Assembly: GCA_039621445.1 (NCBI GenBank)
Contig: CP154955.1
Location: 2,758,619-2,822,618, forward strand
Direction of reading: 5' to 3'
Source: Euglena gracilis
Lineage: Eukaryota; Euglenida; Euglenophyceae; Euglenales
DNA length: 64,000 bases
Part shown: in pieces, positions 32,221-41,869 of the stretch
Numbering within the stretch: position 1 is the stretch's first letter
Layout of the letters: every line of letters begins with the position of its first letter
Position numbers and translations under genes: made by a program
Notes under the pieces: model-generated
Databases searched by the model: none
What the model was told of the DNA's origin: nothing
Seen by the model: the letters and a program-made list of their open reading frames with translations, nothing else

Positions 32221-32515
32221 ACCCCCCCCCCCTTTTTCGGGGGCGTGGGTCCTGAAAATTCAAAAAATCACCGCCCCCCCCCCTTCTTCGGGGCCGGGGG
32301 TCCTGAAAATTCAAAAAAAACCAACGCCCCCCCCCCTTCTTCGGGGCCGGGGGTCCTGAAATTTCAAAAAAACCAACGCCCCCCCCCCCTTCCTCGGGGC
32401 CGGGGGTCCTGAAAAATCAAAAAAAACTACCCCCCCCCCCCCTTTTCCGGGCCGGGGTCCTGAAATTTCAAAAAAACCAACGCCCCCCCCTTCTTCGGGG
32501 CCGGGGTCCATACAA
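32221..32515 (+). repeat. Minisatellite of about 56-60 bp units
   Basis: Five to six copies of GGGGCCGGGGTCCTGAAA followed by TTCAAAAAAACC and a C-run. It begins inside the truncated E3 Gag sequence, whose last residues before it (GVLKFQKSNP) are coded by the same phrase, so the unit may have been seeded there. Confidence 0.85.
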
Positions 32516-32529
32516 CCGAATGCCTTCCT

Positions 32530-32690
32530 CATATTGCTACACTGATTGGGGCTCTCAAGGCTTGGGGAGATCACAAAACAACAACGATATTGATGCACAC
32601 CTTCATCTTGTCACCTCTTTCTCCCTTTTTCTGAAATGGCGTGCCGGGGTTCGATGAACACTCCTGAATATGTATTTGTGCACGCATGAA

Positions 32691-32729
<39 letters not shown>

Positions 32730-33110
32730 GTGTGCGTGTGCGTGCCCTTGAGTATTTCTGCTTCACAAAGTGGTGATTCACCAGTGGCAAGAATGAATTG
32801 AAAAACAAAAATCCATTGGAATGAGGATGTAAAAACGGGTAATGCCACACATATATGCCATGGTCACAAAGCAATGGCTCTCATGGGTCAAGGAAAACAT
32901 AGCAAGGGAAATACCTTGGAAATTGGGCGCTTTAAGCTGCCTCATTGGGCGCTTTATTGGCAGCCTCTTGGCGCTGTTAAGCAGCCATTGAATTGAAGGA
33001 AATAGAAAGCAAAGAAACTGAAACCAAGGAACACAAAAGGGTGAAAAAAACCTCAAATGGGCAAGGAAGCAACCCATTGAATGAAAATTTTGAGGAATGG
33101 GGGGAAGCTT
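32530..33110. other. Non-coding DNA with a (TG)n run
   Basis: Contains (TG)17-18 at 32693-32728 and a doubled GGGCGCTTTA phrase at 32926-32953. It could hold the 3' untranslated region or LTR of element A, but no LTR partner is visible to test this. Confidence 0.4.
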
Positions 33111-34444
33111 TCACAAGGTTGGCTCCTCCGACAAAAACTTGGTGATGTCTATGGGAAGTTGTCTTTGGTTGCAATATTTCACAAAATCTGAAGAGTATCG
33201 GTGTATGAAATTTCCAACTGGTTCCCATGTGTTCTCGCTCATAGGAAAACCCTTCCAATGGGTTAAGAAAAGCAAATTCCCCCTTTTGTCCACTTTGTGA
33301 TCCAAAATTTCATCCACCTCCCATTCATCAACCCCAGCTTCCAAATCAGGTTCGGTTCTTTGATGATAAAAAAGAGGAATTGGTCTACCCACCAAATCGT
33401 CCTCTTTAAAAGGTTTGAGGAAAGAATTGTGTACCCCCATTTCTACCCCGGGCTTGATTTCCAACATGTAGCTATTCGTGCCCCGCCTTTCCTTAATAAC
33501 GGCGGGTCCCAACCATCGTGTTTCCAATTTGTTCCCACTATTCGGCGGTCGTCTATACCACACCTTTTGTCCAATTGTGTATTCCACGTCTGTGAATTTT
33601 TTTGGCTTCATTGCCAAAAGGCGTTTTTCATGGATGGTATTCAAAGTTTCTGCCACTTGTTTGTCAATAAAGGCCATTCTTTCAAAAAATTCAGTGGCAT
33701 CCTCACATTCTCGGGGGGGTGTATAGGGTATTCCCCCCCTTTGTCGTTGCCTTCCGAAAAGAATTTCGTATGGACTCAAACCACACTCCCCGACTGTGTC
33801 GTGTATGGTATCCAAAACTTGAGGCAGTGCCTCAACCCAACAAATCTTCTTGTGCACATATAATTTCCGCAAAATTTCCATGACTTGTTGTCCGGCCATT
33901 TCAGCCCTCCCATTTGCTTGATGATGGTAAGCTTGGGAAAATGCTTGCCGAATGCCAAAATGTGCACACATTGTTTTCCACCACGCCCCAACAAAATGGG
34001 CACCCCTATCACTGGATATAATGGTTGGTATTCCAAAAGGTCTCCAAGCGTGCAAAAGCATTGCTTGGGCCACCATTGCCCCCGTCAATCCCTTTTCCAA
34101 ATGTGCGGATGCTACAATCCAACCCGAATGGCGATCACACATAACGCCATGAAATTGAAGTCTCTTCCCCCCCACTTGACAAAAGGCATTTTGAACATGT
34201 CAAGAGCAACACTTACCATGCATTTAGGGGGGATCACCGTATATTCCATGGGACCCTGGAGAGTTTTTGGCCGAATGCAAGCTTGACATACGTAACAAAT
34301 TGTTCCCACGGTGAAAGAAAAACTCTTTGCGCGAGCAATGTCTGCAAATGCATATCGATGCTCAATTTGACTCCATAACTTTTCCCCAACCAAATGGCCA
34401 AAGGAGTCATGATGTGAATGGATGACGTGTTCTTGTAAACTCAA
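33111..34444 (-). pseudogene. A integrase with chromodomain, one frameshift
   Basis: The zinc finger (HVIHSHHDSFGHLVG ... CYVCQACI, H2C2 type) is in the frame 34444-34112. The catalytic core is in the frame from 34175: GVMCDRHSGW, IISSDRGAHFVG, YHHQANGRAEMAG (D, D, E). The switch lies in a C7 run at 34168-34174. C-terminal: the GPAVIKERRGTNSYML SH3-like part, then a chromodomain (DEWEVDEILDHKVD, LFLTHWKGFPMSENTWEP). Chromodomain integrases bind histone marks and steer insertion into heterochromatin. The frameshift may be a homopolymer sequencing error. Confidence 0.8.
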
Positions 34445-34742
34445 AGGAACAAATAATCTTTCTCCTTGGTAAATCAGGGAATCAAAACGTTTGAAGTTCT
34501 GTGGCCAATCCCCCGATTTTTCTGAGATACTTTTCCATGGTTCCCCCCACGTGGGACATGACGCGTATGCATCCCCCCAATCCCGATCCCATATTGAACC
34601 TAGATTTTCATGGGAAACAAGAAGAGGTGGCGTGCACTCCTCCCCCCCCTTGTTAGAGCTCCCACTTACATCTGGTTTGGCAAGGCTCGAATCATGGGGT
34701 GCATCAATTTGAGGTGTTGTGTCGACACTTTGACCTGAATTT

Positions 34743-34850
34743 CCTATGGGGGGTTCGCCTCGCTTGTGGGGCCGCCCCCACCCATAGTTTTTGATAATTT
34801 TCTCATGGGGGGGTTCGCCTCGCTTGTGGGGCCACCCCCTTCCATGAGTG
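34743..34850 (-). repeat. Two-copy tandem duplication, about 61 bp
   Basis: GGGGGTTCGCCTCGCTTGTG followed by GGGCC(A/G)CCCCC occurs twice. It is translated in the element A frame as repeated GGGPTSEANPP. It lies between RNase H and integrase. Confidence 0.75.
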
Positions 34851-35926
34851 GTGATTCTTGTAAATTTTCCTCCGTGTGTGTTTTTTGAATCAAATCATGT
34901 CCCTCGGAAGTCTTCAACCCACTTCGGGTGCGTACTCCAAAAATATCCTTGGAGTCTGGATATGCATGAAGCCGAATCACCATGCAAAATTTTTCATCCG
35001 CTTTTTCAGATTCGATAATTTCCCTCATTTCCTGTAGATCCTTCAAACTCCCATGTTTTGATACATCGAGAAATGCTTCACTTGCCGGGTAAGCCCATCG
35101 GCTTAAAATGTCGGCAATAAAATTTTCTTTTCCCGGCAAAAAGCCAATAGTCAAATCAAATTTGGAAAGCATTTGATGCCACCGTGCCCGTCTATTAATC
35201 GGTCCACACGGGGTGTCCACATGTTCGGTATACCAATCCTTGAGGGATTGGTGGTCAGTCAAAACCAAAATTGGTTGCACCCCAATCCAAGAAGCCCATT
35301 TTTGTAACGCCAAAATGATAGCATAGGTTTCCACCTCCCGGGGTATCCAATTTCTTTGTGAGGTGGTTAATTTACGTGAAAGGAAAGCCACGGGGACGGT
35401 TTTGCCTTTTCGAACCTCCTCCTCGGTGGGACAAGTTTCAATGTCCTTCATTTGTTCCAAGGTCGCCCCTACTGCACGTCCACTTGAATCAACCCTTAAA
35501 ACAAATGGTTTATCGGGGTTTACCCTTTGAAGAATCAAACTCTCACAAAGTTTTCTTTTGATTTCCCCAAAACATCGGATGTCCTCCTCTGAATATTCAA
35601 TCCGTTTTTTGCTCCCCTTTTTTCCTTCAGCTCGTGGTACTTTCAACTTTTCCTGAAGGGGGGCCACAATTTCTGCGTAATTTTTCACGTATTCCGAGTA
35701 ATAATTTGTGAAACCGAGAAATGCTCTCATGGCTGTAATGGTGGGGGGTAATTCCCAATTCTCAATAGCCCTTAATTTTCCAGGGGCGGGCTTTCTCGTC
35801 CCCTTACTTGATTTGTGTCCACAAAACTCAACTTCCTCCACAAAAAATTCACATTTCCGTGGATCACAACCAAAACGGTCATCTTTCATCACATCCAAAA
35901 CTTCCCTTACCTCTTTGTCGTGTTTT
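34744..35926 (-). pseudogene. A RT C-terminus and RNase H, 5'-truncated
   Basis: Starts within RT after the YxDD motif (KHDKEVREVLDVMKDDRFGC, then FVEEVEFCGHK), then the thumb (MRAFLGFTNYYSEYVKNYAE) and RNase H with FVLRVDSSGRAVGATLEQ (Asp), REVETYAIILALQKW (Glu), LVLTDHQSLKDW (Asp) and PGKENFIADILSRW (Asp). The open frame extends to 36120 only because B's LTR happens to be open on this strand. The first RT Asp motifs are missing. Confidence 0.8.
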
Positions 35927-35928
35927 TG

Positions 35929-36334
35929 TGTACCAGGCACGTCCCAGCTCTGTAGGATATCTGCAGAGTGGGTTCTGTGACGGTCGCACCACTGTGGAAA
36001 CCCACAGCTGGTAAGATCGTGGCAGACCCTTCTGGGATCTGCCCCTGGACACGTCAGCACTTTTCTCTCCTTCCCCCACAGGTGGTATTCTTTACTCTCA
36101 CAATCTCCAAGTTTCACCATTGGTTTTGTCAGAGGGAAAAACCCTCAGAACAATCAACTTTGATCTCAGAAGAAAACTTCTGAATCTTTGCTTTGTGCTT
36201 TGCTTCTTGGGGAATTGGGAAGAAAAGGGGAAAACCACTTTTCGTTACTCCAAAGACTTTTCCCTACCATAAGTAGGCTGCGCACCAAGGCGAAAGCGAA
36301 CAAAAAGGGAAAAAGGGAAAGCTTTGGACGTACA
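35929..36334 (+). repeat. B 5' LTR (about 406 bp)
   Basis: Begins TGTACCAGGCACGTCCCAGC and ends GCTTTGGACGTACA, matching 52390-52814 closely. It lacks a roughly 20-base segment (GGCTTTTACAGAAAGTTCC) that the 3' LTR has near 52762. Contains a pyrimidine tract ending CCCCCACAG|GTGGTATT at about 36081, also found in D's LTR. The pair difference shows the insertion is not brand new, or one LTR was exchanged. Confidence 0.9.
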
Positions 36335-36336
36335 CT

Positions 36337-36354
36337 TGGTAGCAGATTTAGGCA
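36337..36354 (+). promoter_or_regulatory. B primer-binding site
   Basis: Two bases after the LTR end, TGGTAGCAGATTTAGG. The leading TGGT is complementary to a tRNA ACCA-3' end, and TGGTAGCAGA resembles initiator-Met-type primer sites. D has TGGTCGCAGTTTAGG at the same place. The priming tRNA is inferred, not shown. Confidence 0.7.
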
Positions 36355-36590
36355 ACGATCCTATACAGACGTTCCACACAGAGAAACTCTGTGGTTGACT
36401 GGTGGTGAGGATCGTACTGAGCCGTGAAACACGGTGAAAGTACTGTTCCTGGCCCCTAGCCAACCTTTAAGCAAGGATACAGGTCTCAGAAGGCTCTGTT
36501 CGGTAATCGCCGATACAACCTTTCTGGTCCCTGTTTCTCTGCTTATTTGTGTGAATTTTTGGGTTTTTGCCTTTTTACCCATCTCAAAAG

Positions 36591-39500
36591 ATGCAGAGCA
36601 CAAGCCCCAACCCCAAATTTGATTATGACTTGTTGATGAGTTCATTGAGCAATTGTGATGAAGATTGCGGGGATTGGAACGGTTCGAATGAAACAAGTTC
36701 CAATTCCCGACCCCCCAAGCAAGAAGAAGGCAATTTGACTCATTTGTCATTGTCAAAAGGCGAAACGCCTTTATTATTGCATGGGGGTAATGAACCCTCT
36801 TCATCATCTTTGTCATTGATTGTCCGGGATGTAGGTGGCAAAATGCCTTCCTCCGTCCCGATTCACCCATCATTGATGCGGCGAGGGGATGAACCCCTTG
36901 CACCCTCACACTTGGTTACTCATGTCACCCATGAACAAAGTGAGGGGTATTTGCCCTTTGCTCTGTTCACACCCAAAAGATCCCCGGTGGAAGCACCGGT
37001 GGGCCTTTTGGAGTGCAACTCGGTGGAAACACCGTGTTTTTTCCAACCCCCCCCTCAATTACCACCCCCCACACCATTTCACGCTTTGCCGGGATTACCC
37101 GCGGAAGCTGCGGTTTTCCCTGCATTGCCATGGAACCCAGATATGCGTCTGGTGATACCGGAAATCTCTGGTGCCGTTTCCATTGTGGAGGACTATGAGG
37201 AAGATTTGAGGGATAACCTCACCCCCGGTGATGTTTTCCGAATTCTCGGTCAACTTCCAGCGGATCACCCGCTTAGCAAGCAAATTTTGCATGTCCACCA
37301 ATGCGTTGCGGAATGCGCAACCATGCTCAACAAAGTTTTGCAGTTCGATGAGGACAATCAAAGGGTTGTCAACACCAAACTGGAATGTTGCTGGAATTAT
37401 TTGCAGGAAATCGGCAAATATTGCCAACACAATTTTGAAAATGCGGGGAAAGACCTTCAGCATTTTCGAGAAAGTGTTGACAGTATTTTGCGCATCCAAC
37501 TTCCACAAAATTTCCAACAAATCAGCGAAATGCTGCATGAAGCGGAAACGCGGAATGATTCCAAGTTTCTGCATGTGCAAGATGGTATGAGCCATCTTTT
37601 TGCCCAATTGGAATCCTGTTCAACCATGTTACTGCAATTGCAGCAGCAGTTACAAGCGCAAAATGCCACCCCCAAAATGCCGGAAATCGGTAACTTTGTC
37701 GCGGTTGAGCATTTTGCCGCACTTACCACTTCTTTCCAAGAAGCCCAACAACGGATTTTGCATCTTGGCTCGGAAATCGAGCACTTGAAGCAATTTCAAG
37801 CGAAAGTGCAAGAAAAATTTGTTCCCCGTTCGCAAATCCAGCTTTTGGAGGAACGAATTTCACACTTGGAGCAAAAATCCTGCCATTGTGCCGCAAATCA
37901 GGATGGATTAACCACCTTGAACGCGAAAATCGCGGATTGCGCACAACGGTTGGATTTTACGCAACAGCAGATGCAAACGGACATTGGCGGTATTAATGCC
38001 ACCGTTGTCGGTTTGCAGGAGCATGTTTCTGCACTTTCCAAGCGAATTCCCGACATTAGTGGTATTCAAGCCGCTATTGGGGAATTACAAACCCGTTGCA
38101 CCTTGTTGTCCACCACAGTGACGGAAATCCGCTCACTACCCCCCATTTCGCGTGCTCGGATATCCGAGTCACCGGAATTTCGCTCATTTTATGACAAAGT
38201 GCTTGGTGACAACAAGGAAACCTTGCAAGCATTTTGTACAAGTTTGCTCCAAATTGAGGAAAGCGTGAATCGGAATGCCCGATCCATGCAAGATGAGGTT
38301 TCTCGGTTGGATGGACGAATTTCTGCGTTGTTGGAAAAACCAACCGCGGAAAATTCGCGCACCACCGTGGAAACCCCCACCAAGTCACTCCACCAATTGC
38401 AAACCGTCTCAAATGCAGTAAAAGCGCTTGCGGGTCAACTCCGGAATGTGGAGGAGTCCCAAGGAAATCTTCCCCAAGAATTACACTTGGTTTCTGAAAA
38501 GTTGCCACACTTGGAAGATTTTTCCCGTTACCGCAAACGCATTAGGCATTTGGAGACTGAGGTTGACCGTATTTGCGGCCAACTCCAGTTGGTGGAACAT
38601 TTGGAAGAAACGGTGCATGACTTGTCCGCGAGTTTGGATAAAATGTCCACTCCGGTACCGGTTGTGCCACCATCCACCGCGGTAAGCGCTGCGGTTGGTA
38701 TTCCAAATGTCCCGGAATCGCGTTCTCAAATTACCATTTCTGGAGTAGGAATCCCTACATCCACCGCGAATTTGGTACAACCACCCGCGAAAACGCGAAT
38801 TGTACCACCTTTGCATTTGCCAACACCACAAACTCACTCTTCGCACGACATTTCCGATGAGGAAATTGACCCCCCACTCGAAAATTCGAGTCTCCACCAA
38901 GAAATTCAACATTCCAACCTTGTACGAGGAATGAGCCAACACCCCACACCTGGTATTGGTCATGTGTCGCATTCGCGATCATACCAACAACCGACGGGTT
39001 CTGGAATGCCAGACCACCCATCGGGTTTTCGGCGGGAAACCCGCCCCACTGGGAGAATTTCACCACATTTTCCGCGTTTCCCGCAGGAAAATCCTGCCAA
39101 CCTTACACTTGGTGCGGGAAATCCTGCACGGGTTACACAGGGAGCGGAAAATCCGCGAAACGCGTTTGGTGTTAAGAATTACCCTGACCCAAACCCCTGG
39201 AATACCACCGAGGGTCAGCGGGTTGCTCAGAGAGACTTCAAGGGCACCATCGCAATCGCGAACAAGGTGAAACCCCAATGGGACGGGGATCCAACCACAT
39301 GGAGACAATTTTTTCGGGACTGGGAGTACTATTGGGCACTAAAGGGACCCACCCAAGACCCGAATCCCGAGGTAGTCAAGATGGAATTCATCGATTGCCT
39401 ACCGAGGGAGGAGCGAGAACGCGCACGCAATTTGGTGATACGTAATGGCGTATCATTCGATGACCTGGTTGAGCAATACGCTTCAACCAATTCAAGTCTG

Positions 39501-39716
39501 GTCACCAGGATTACCCTGGAGAAGAAGTGGCGACAAAGCGCGCCATCGGATCGCAAATGGAAATCCATTGACCTTTGGTATGCCAAATGGTTAGCACTTG
39601 CTTCCGAAGTTGATGAACTTAGCGAGAAGCAAATGCGAACAATTCGATGCGGTTTTGTTGCATTTCACACCATCCCTCGTGAAGGATATCCATCGCGAGG
39701 AGTTGGCAGGGCATGA
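36591..39716 (+). CDS. B Gag, N-terminal 1,040 codons
   Basis: Start chosen at ATG 36591 (MQSTSPNPKF) because D's Gag also starts MQST. There is a disordered Pro/Ser-rich N-terminus to about residue 190, then a long coiled-coil section (about residues 215-700, e.g. QLLEERISHLEQKSCHC, IRHLETEVDRICGQL), a Pro-rich linker, then a Ty3-type capsid region from about 880 (IANKVKPQWDGDPTTWRQFF, FIDCLPREERERARNLV). The frame derails at about 39635 by a small indel compared with D and ends at 39716. At over 1,000 residues before the zinc knuckles it is three to four times a normal Ty3 Gag. It forms the particle shell. Confidence 0.8.
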   Translation: MQSTSPNPKFDYDLLMSSLSNCDEDCGDWNGSNETSSNSRPPKQEEGNLTHLSLSKGETPLLLHGGNEPSSSSLSLIVRDVGGKMPSSVPIHPSLMRRGDEPLAPSHLVTHVTHEQSEGYLPFALFTPKRSPVEAPVGLLECNSVETPCFFQPPPQLPPPTPFHALPGLPAEAAVFPALPWNPDMRLVIPEISGAVSIVEDYEEDLRDNLTPGDVFRILGQLPADHPLSKQILHVHQCVAECATMLNKVLQFDEDNQRVVNTKLECCWNYLQEIGKYCQHNFENAGKDLQHFRESVDSILRIQLPQNFQQISEMLHEAETRNDSKFLHVQDGMSHLFAQLESCSTMLLQLQQQLQAQNATPKMPEIGNFVAVEHFAALTTSFQEAQQRILHLGSEIEHLKQFQAKVQEKFVPRSQIQLLEERISHLEQKSCHCAANQDGLTTLNAKIADCAQRLDFTQQQMQTDIGGINATVVGLQEHVSALSKRIPDISGIQAAIGELQTRCTLLSTTVTEIRSLPPISRARISESPEFRSFYDKVLGDNKETLQAFCTSLLQIEESVNRNARSMQDEVSRLDGRISALLEKPTAENSRTTVETPTKSLHQLQTVSNAVKALAGQLRNVEESQGNLPQELHLVSEKLPHLEDFSRYRKRIRHLETEVDRICGQLQLVEHLEETVHDLSASLDKMSTPVPVVPPSTAVSAAVGIPNVPESRSQITISGVGIPTSTANLVQPPAKTRIVPPLHLPTPQTHSSHDISDEEIDPPLENSSLHQEIQHSNLVRGMSQHPTPGIGHVSHSRSYQQPTGSGMPDHPSGFRRETRPTGRISPHFPRFPQENPANLTLGAGNPARVTQGAENPRNAFGVKNYPDPNPWNTTEGQRVAQRDFKGTIAIANKVKPQWDGDPTTWRQFFRDWEYYWALKGPTQDPNPEVVKMEFIDCLPREERERARNLVIRNGVSFDDLVEQYASTNSSLVTRITLEKKWRQSAPSDRKWKSIDLWYAKWLALASEVDELSEKQMRTIRCGFVAFHTIPREGYPSRGVGRA

Positions 39717-40665
39717 GATGACTCTTGCCCAACGTTGGAATTATGTGTCAAAGCAACTCAAGCTCACACAAGTTTTGGGACAAATACAGTCCGCTTTCCA
39801 AACGCATCCCACCGCGGGAATCCCTGCGGGTGCGGTTAATGCATTGCAAAAATCACCCATGTCACCAAGATCACCCACCACGGGACCGAAAACGCGGAAT
39901 CAGCGTTCTTCGGACCAGGGCACGGATAAACTGTGCTTTTTGTGCAACAAATCTGGTCACATGTCTCGGGAATGCCCGAATCCCGATGCGCGAAAGCGTA
40001 TTGGAAGTCCAAGGGGCTCGACCTCCTCACGGGGATCGGGTTCCTCGGCGTTTTCACGACAATCGGGAGTTTCACGGTCTTCGGAGAACCGCTTTAGCGG
40101 TAGTAGGCCCAAGTCACCATCGCGTGATGGTCGGGAAACCCGTCCTTCTCGCGGTCGGTCACCTGGCCCCCCTGCCCGAAAACGGGATTTTAACCGCGAT
40201 TCTTCACGATCTCGTTCGCGAAGTGGATCATCCTCTTCACGCGAGTCAACGGGGAAGTCCCGATACACCGGTCATGGTCGACGGGAAACCCGTTCGCCAC
40301 GACGGTTTGACGGAAAAACGGAATACCGTTCCCCCCGTTATGCGGAATCCCGCCACAAATCCCGTTGTTCACTTTGCGGTTCCAAAGATCACCACGCATC
40401 CAAATGTCCCAGATCTCGTTCCCCCCGGCCCGGCTACGGAAATCGCGGTAAGCGCCGCGATGACCGTGGTTACTCCTCCAACCGGCAAAAGGTCGGTTTC
40501 AAGATATCTTGTTTGGAGGAGGACACCCCGGCTTCGGGCAGGGAGGGGGATGAGACCTCGGACGGGGAATTTAATGAGGCCCGAATGGCGGTGCGCTCAT
40601 TGAATTCCATCTATTCCACCAAAAAGTCCGTTGCCGGCTATGCGGCCGGTTCGGACTTGGAGTAG
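39598..40665 (+). CDS. B Gag C-terminus with two zinc knuckles
   Basis: Continues Gag in the next frame: CEQFDAVLLHFTPSLVKDIH, REELAGHEMTLAQRWNYV, then knuckle 1 CFLCNKSGHMSRECP and knuckle 2 CSLCGSKDHHASKCP (both CX2CX4HX4C), separated by an Arg/Ser-rich stretch of about 130 residues. It ends at TAG 40663-40665 and the same frame continues open into protease. It binds the genomic RNA. The SR-rich spacer is unusual and resembles splicing-factor RS domains. Confidence 0.85.
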   Translation: MLPKLMNLARSKCEQFDAVLLHFTPSLVKDIHREELAGHEMTLAQRWNYVSKQLKLTQVLGQIQSAFQTHPTAGIPAGAVNALQKSPMSPRSPTTGPKTRNQRSSDQGTDKLCFLCNKSGHMSRECPNPDARKRIGSPRGSTSSRGSGSSAFSRQSGVSRSSENRFSGSRPKSPSRDGRETRPSRGRSPGPPARKRDFNRDSSRSRSRSGSSSSRESTGKSRYTGHGRRETRSPRRFDGKTEYRSPRYAESRHKSRCSLCGSKDHHASKCPRSRSPRPGYGNRGKRRDDRGYSSNRQKVGFKISCLEEDTPASGREGDETSDGEFNEARMAVRSLNSIYSTKKSVAGYAAGSDLE

Positions 40666-40695
40666 GGGAGCCCGAGGTCCGAGGGCACGGACCTC
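40663..40695 (+). promoter_or_regulatory. Candidate UAG readthrough signal, gag-pro
   Basis: UAG, an 8-base spacer, then an 8-bp stem (GAGGTCCG / CGGACCTC, 40674-40681 with 40688-40695) and a 6-base loop. D keeps the same UAG, spacer and stem, with one G-U change. The loop's AGGG could pair with a downstream CCCT for a pseudoknot. The spacing mirrors gammaretroviral gag-pol readthrough. Confidence 0.65.
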
Positions 40696-41802
40696 TGGGC
40701 TGATGAACAGATGGAGGTAAGACCTGATCAACCTTACCCCCCCTGCCCATCCGCCTTCACGGTCAGTACCCGGAATTATTTCGGGTCCCCTACCCCCCAC
40801 TCCACATTTCCGCTCGGAATGCTGAGCAAAGTAGGAAAGGGTTCATGGGAGAGCTGGCATGCAAACGTATTTCCGCCAGACCCTTCACTTTGCGTACCAC
40901 CAATGGAATTACTCGTCCAAGCGGAAATCCGCATCCAAAATTTCTCCACTAAAGTTAAAATTCTCATTGACACTGGTTGTCGCATTGCACTGCTCTTTCG
41001 GTTGGGGTTGATACCGACCCCGCTCTTGGTAAGCGCCAAGAAACCGATCAAAATTACAACCGCGGATAACACCCCCATGTGTGGTGGTGATTTGGGATGT
41101 GTGCTCGAGATACTCTTGCCCATCATTCCGAAGCATCACTCACAACCCCCACAATTACAACATTTCACCAATATTTGGGGTTACGAGTCCGGAATTCACG
41201 GGTCTGACGTAATTTTGGGATACCCATTTTTACGCCAGTACCGATTGGTTGTGGATTGCCACTCCCACGGTTTGCGCACAGCACTCACCACTTCATTGAC
41301 ACCCAAACCACCAGCACCGTTGTCATCCACTATGATGACCACCGCTTCGCCCACACCGTTACCCACAATGGCAACACCGTTATCCACCACACCAACAACC
41401 GTTTTCCACACCCGGGGTACGGAGAAAGCCTCCCCCCTGCCCAATGACACACCAACATGCGTTCCACATGAGGCAGGGCAAGCGAGTAGCGGTACCCCCG
41501 CCTTTCCACTGGGTTACAAGACGAAAGCCCAAAGGCCTGAAGTAATTACGGTGTCGAGTAGTCGCCCAGCTACACCACCACTCCGTTTCCCACCAGTTGT
41601 GCCGAATCCAGGCACACCTGTACAAGACTCACCGGCTAATGCCATCGACACCCACTTTCACGCACACCCGTCACACCATCACACTTCCTTCCAATGTGTG
41701 CACTGCAGGAGAATTTCCACCCAATCGGATTTCGATTGTGGATGTTTAGTTCAAAATCCGACACTAATCGCAATTCCGAAAACGGAATCCCACCCCCCAT
41801 GA
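40666..41802 (+). CDS. B protease region, read in the Gag frame past UAG
   Basis: An aspartic protease of the retropepsin type: MELLVQAEIRIQ then KVKILIDTGCRIALLFR (catalytic Asp in DTG, 40969-40977), ITTADNTPMCGGDLG, and GSDVILGYPFLRQYRLVVD (the ILG pattern near the C-terminus). A Thr/Pro-rich tail of about 170 residues follows and ends at TGA 41800-41802. There is no ATG near the frame start before the GTDLWADEQMEV segment, so UAG suppression or an internal start (ATG 40711) would be needed. It cleaves Gag and Gag-Pol. Confidence 0.8.
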   Translation, partial: GSPRSEGTDLWADEQMEVRPDQPYPPCPSAFTVSTRNYFGSPTPHSTFPLGMLSKVGKGSWESWHANVFPPDPSLCVPPMELLVQAEIRIQNFSTKVKILIDTGCRIALLFRLGLIPTPLLVSAKKPIKITTADNTPMCGGDLGCVLEILLPIIPKHHSQPPQLQHFTNIWGYESGIHGSDVILGYPFLRQYRLVVDCHSHGLRTALTTSLTPKPPAPLSSTMMTTASPTPLPTMATPLSTTPTTVFHTRGTEKASPLPNDTPTCVPHEAGQASSGTPAFPLGYKTKAQRPEVITVSSSRPATPPLRFPPVVPNPGTPVQDSPANAIDTHFHAHPSHHHTSFQCVHCRRISTQSDFDCGCLVQNPTLIAIPKTESHPP

Positions 41803-41869
41803 TACACTTGGTTGTAGCCCGCAATGCGCGGAGATACACCGAGTACTCCAACAACGCGGATTAGCCTCG

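Larger units (their letters stand above)
33111..35926 (-). mobile_element. A: truncated Ty3/gypsy chromodomain element
   Basis: The minus-strand order is RT thumb and RNase H (35926-34744), H2C2 zinc finger and integrase core (34444-33500), chromodomain (33330-33170). Gag, protease and the RT fingers/palm are missing because element B's 5' LTR abuts at 35927. No LTR was found. Sequence differs clearly from the B/D family, so A is a separate lineage. Confidence 0.8.

Noticed and set aside
34744-36120. Element A RT extending to 36120
   Set aside because: 36120-35929 is the reverse strand of B's LTR, which is also open at 52581-52389. The real A sequence ends at 35926.
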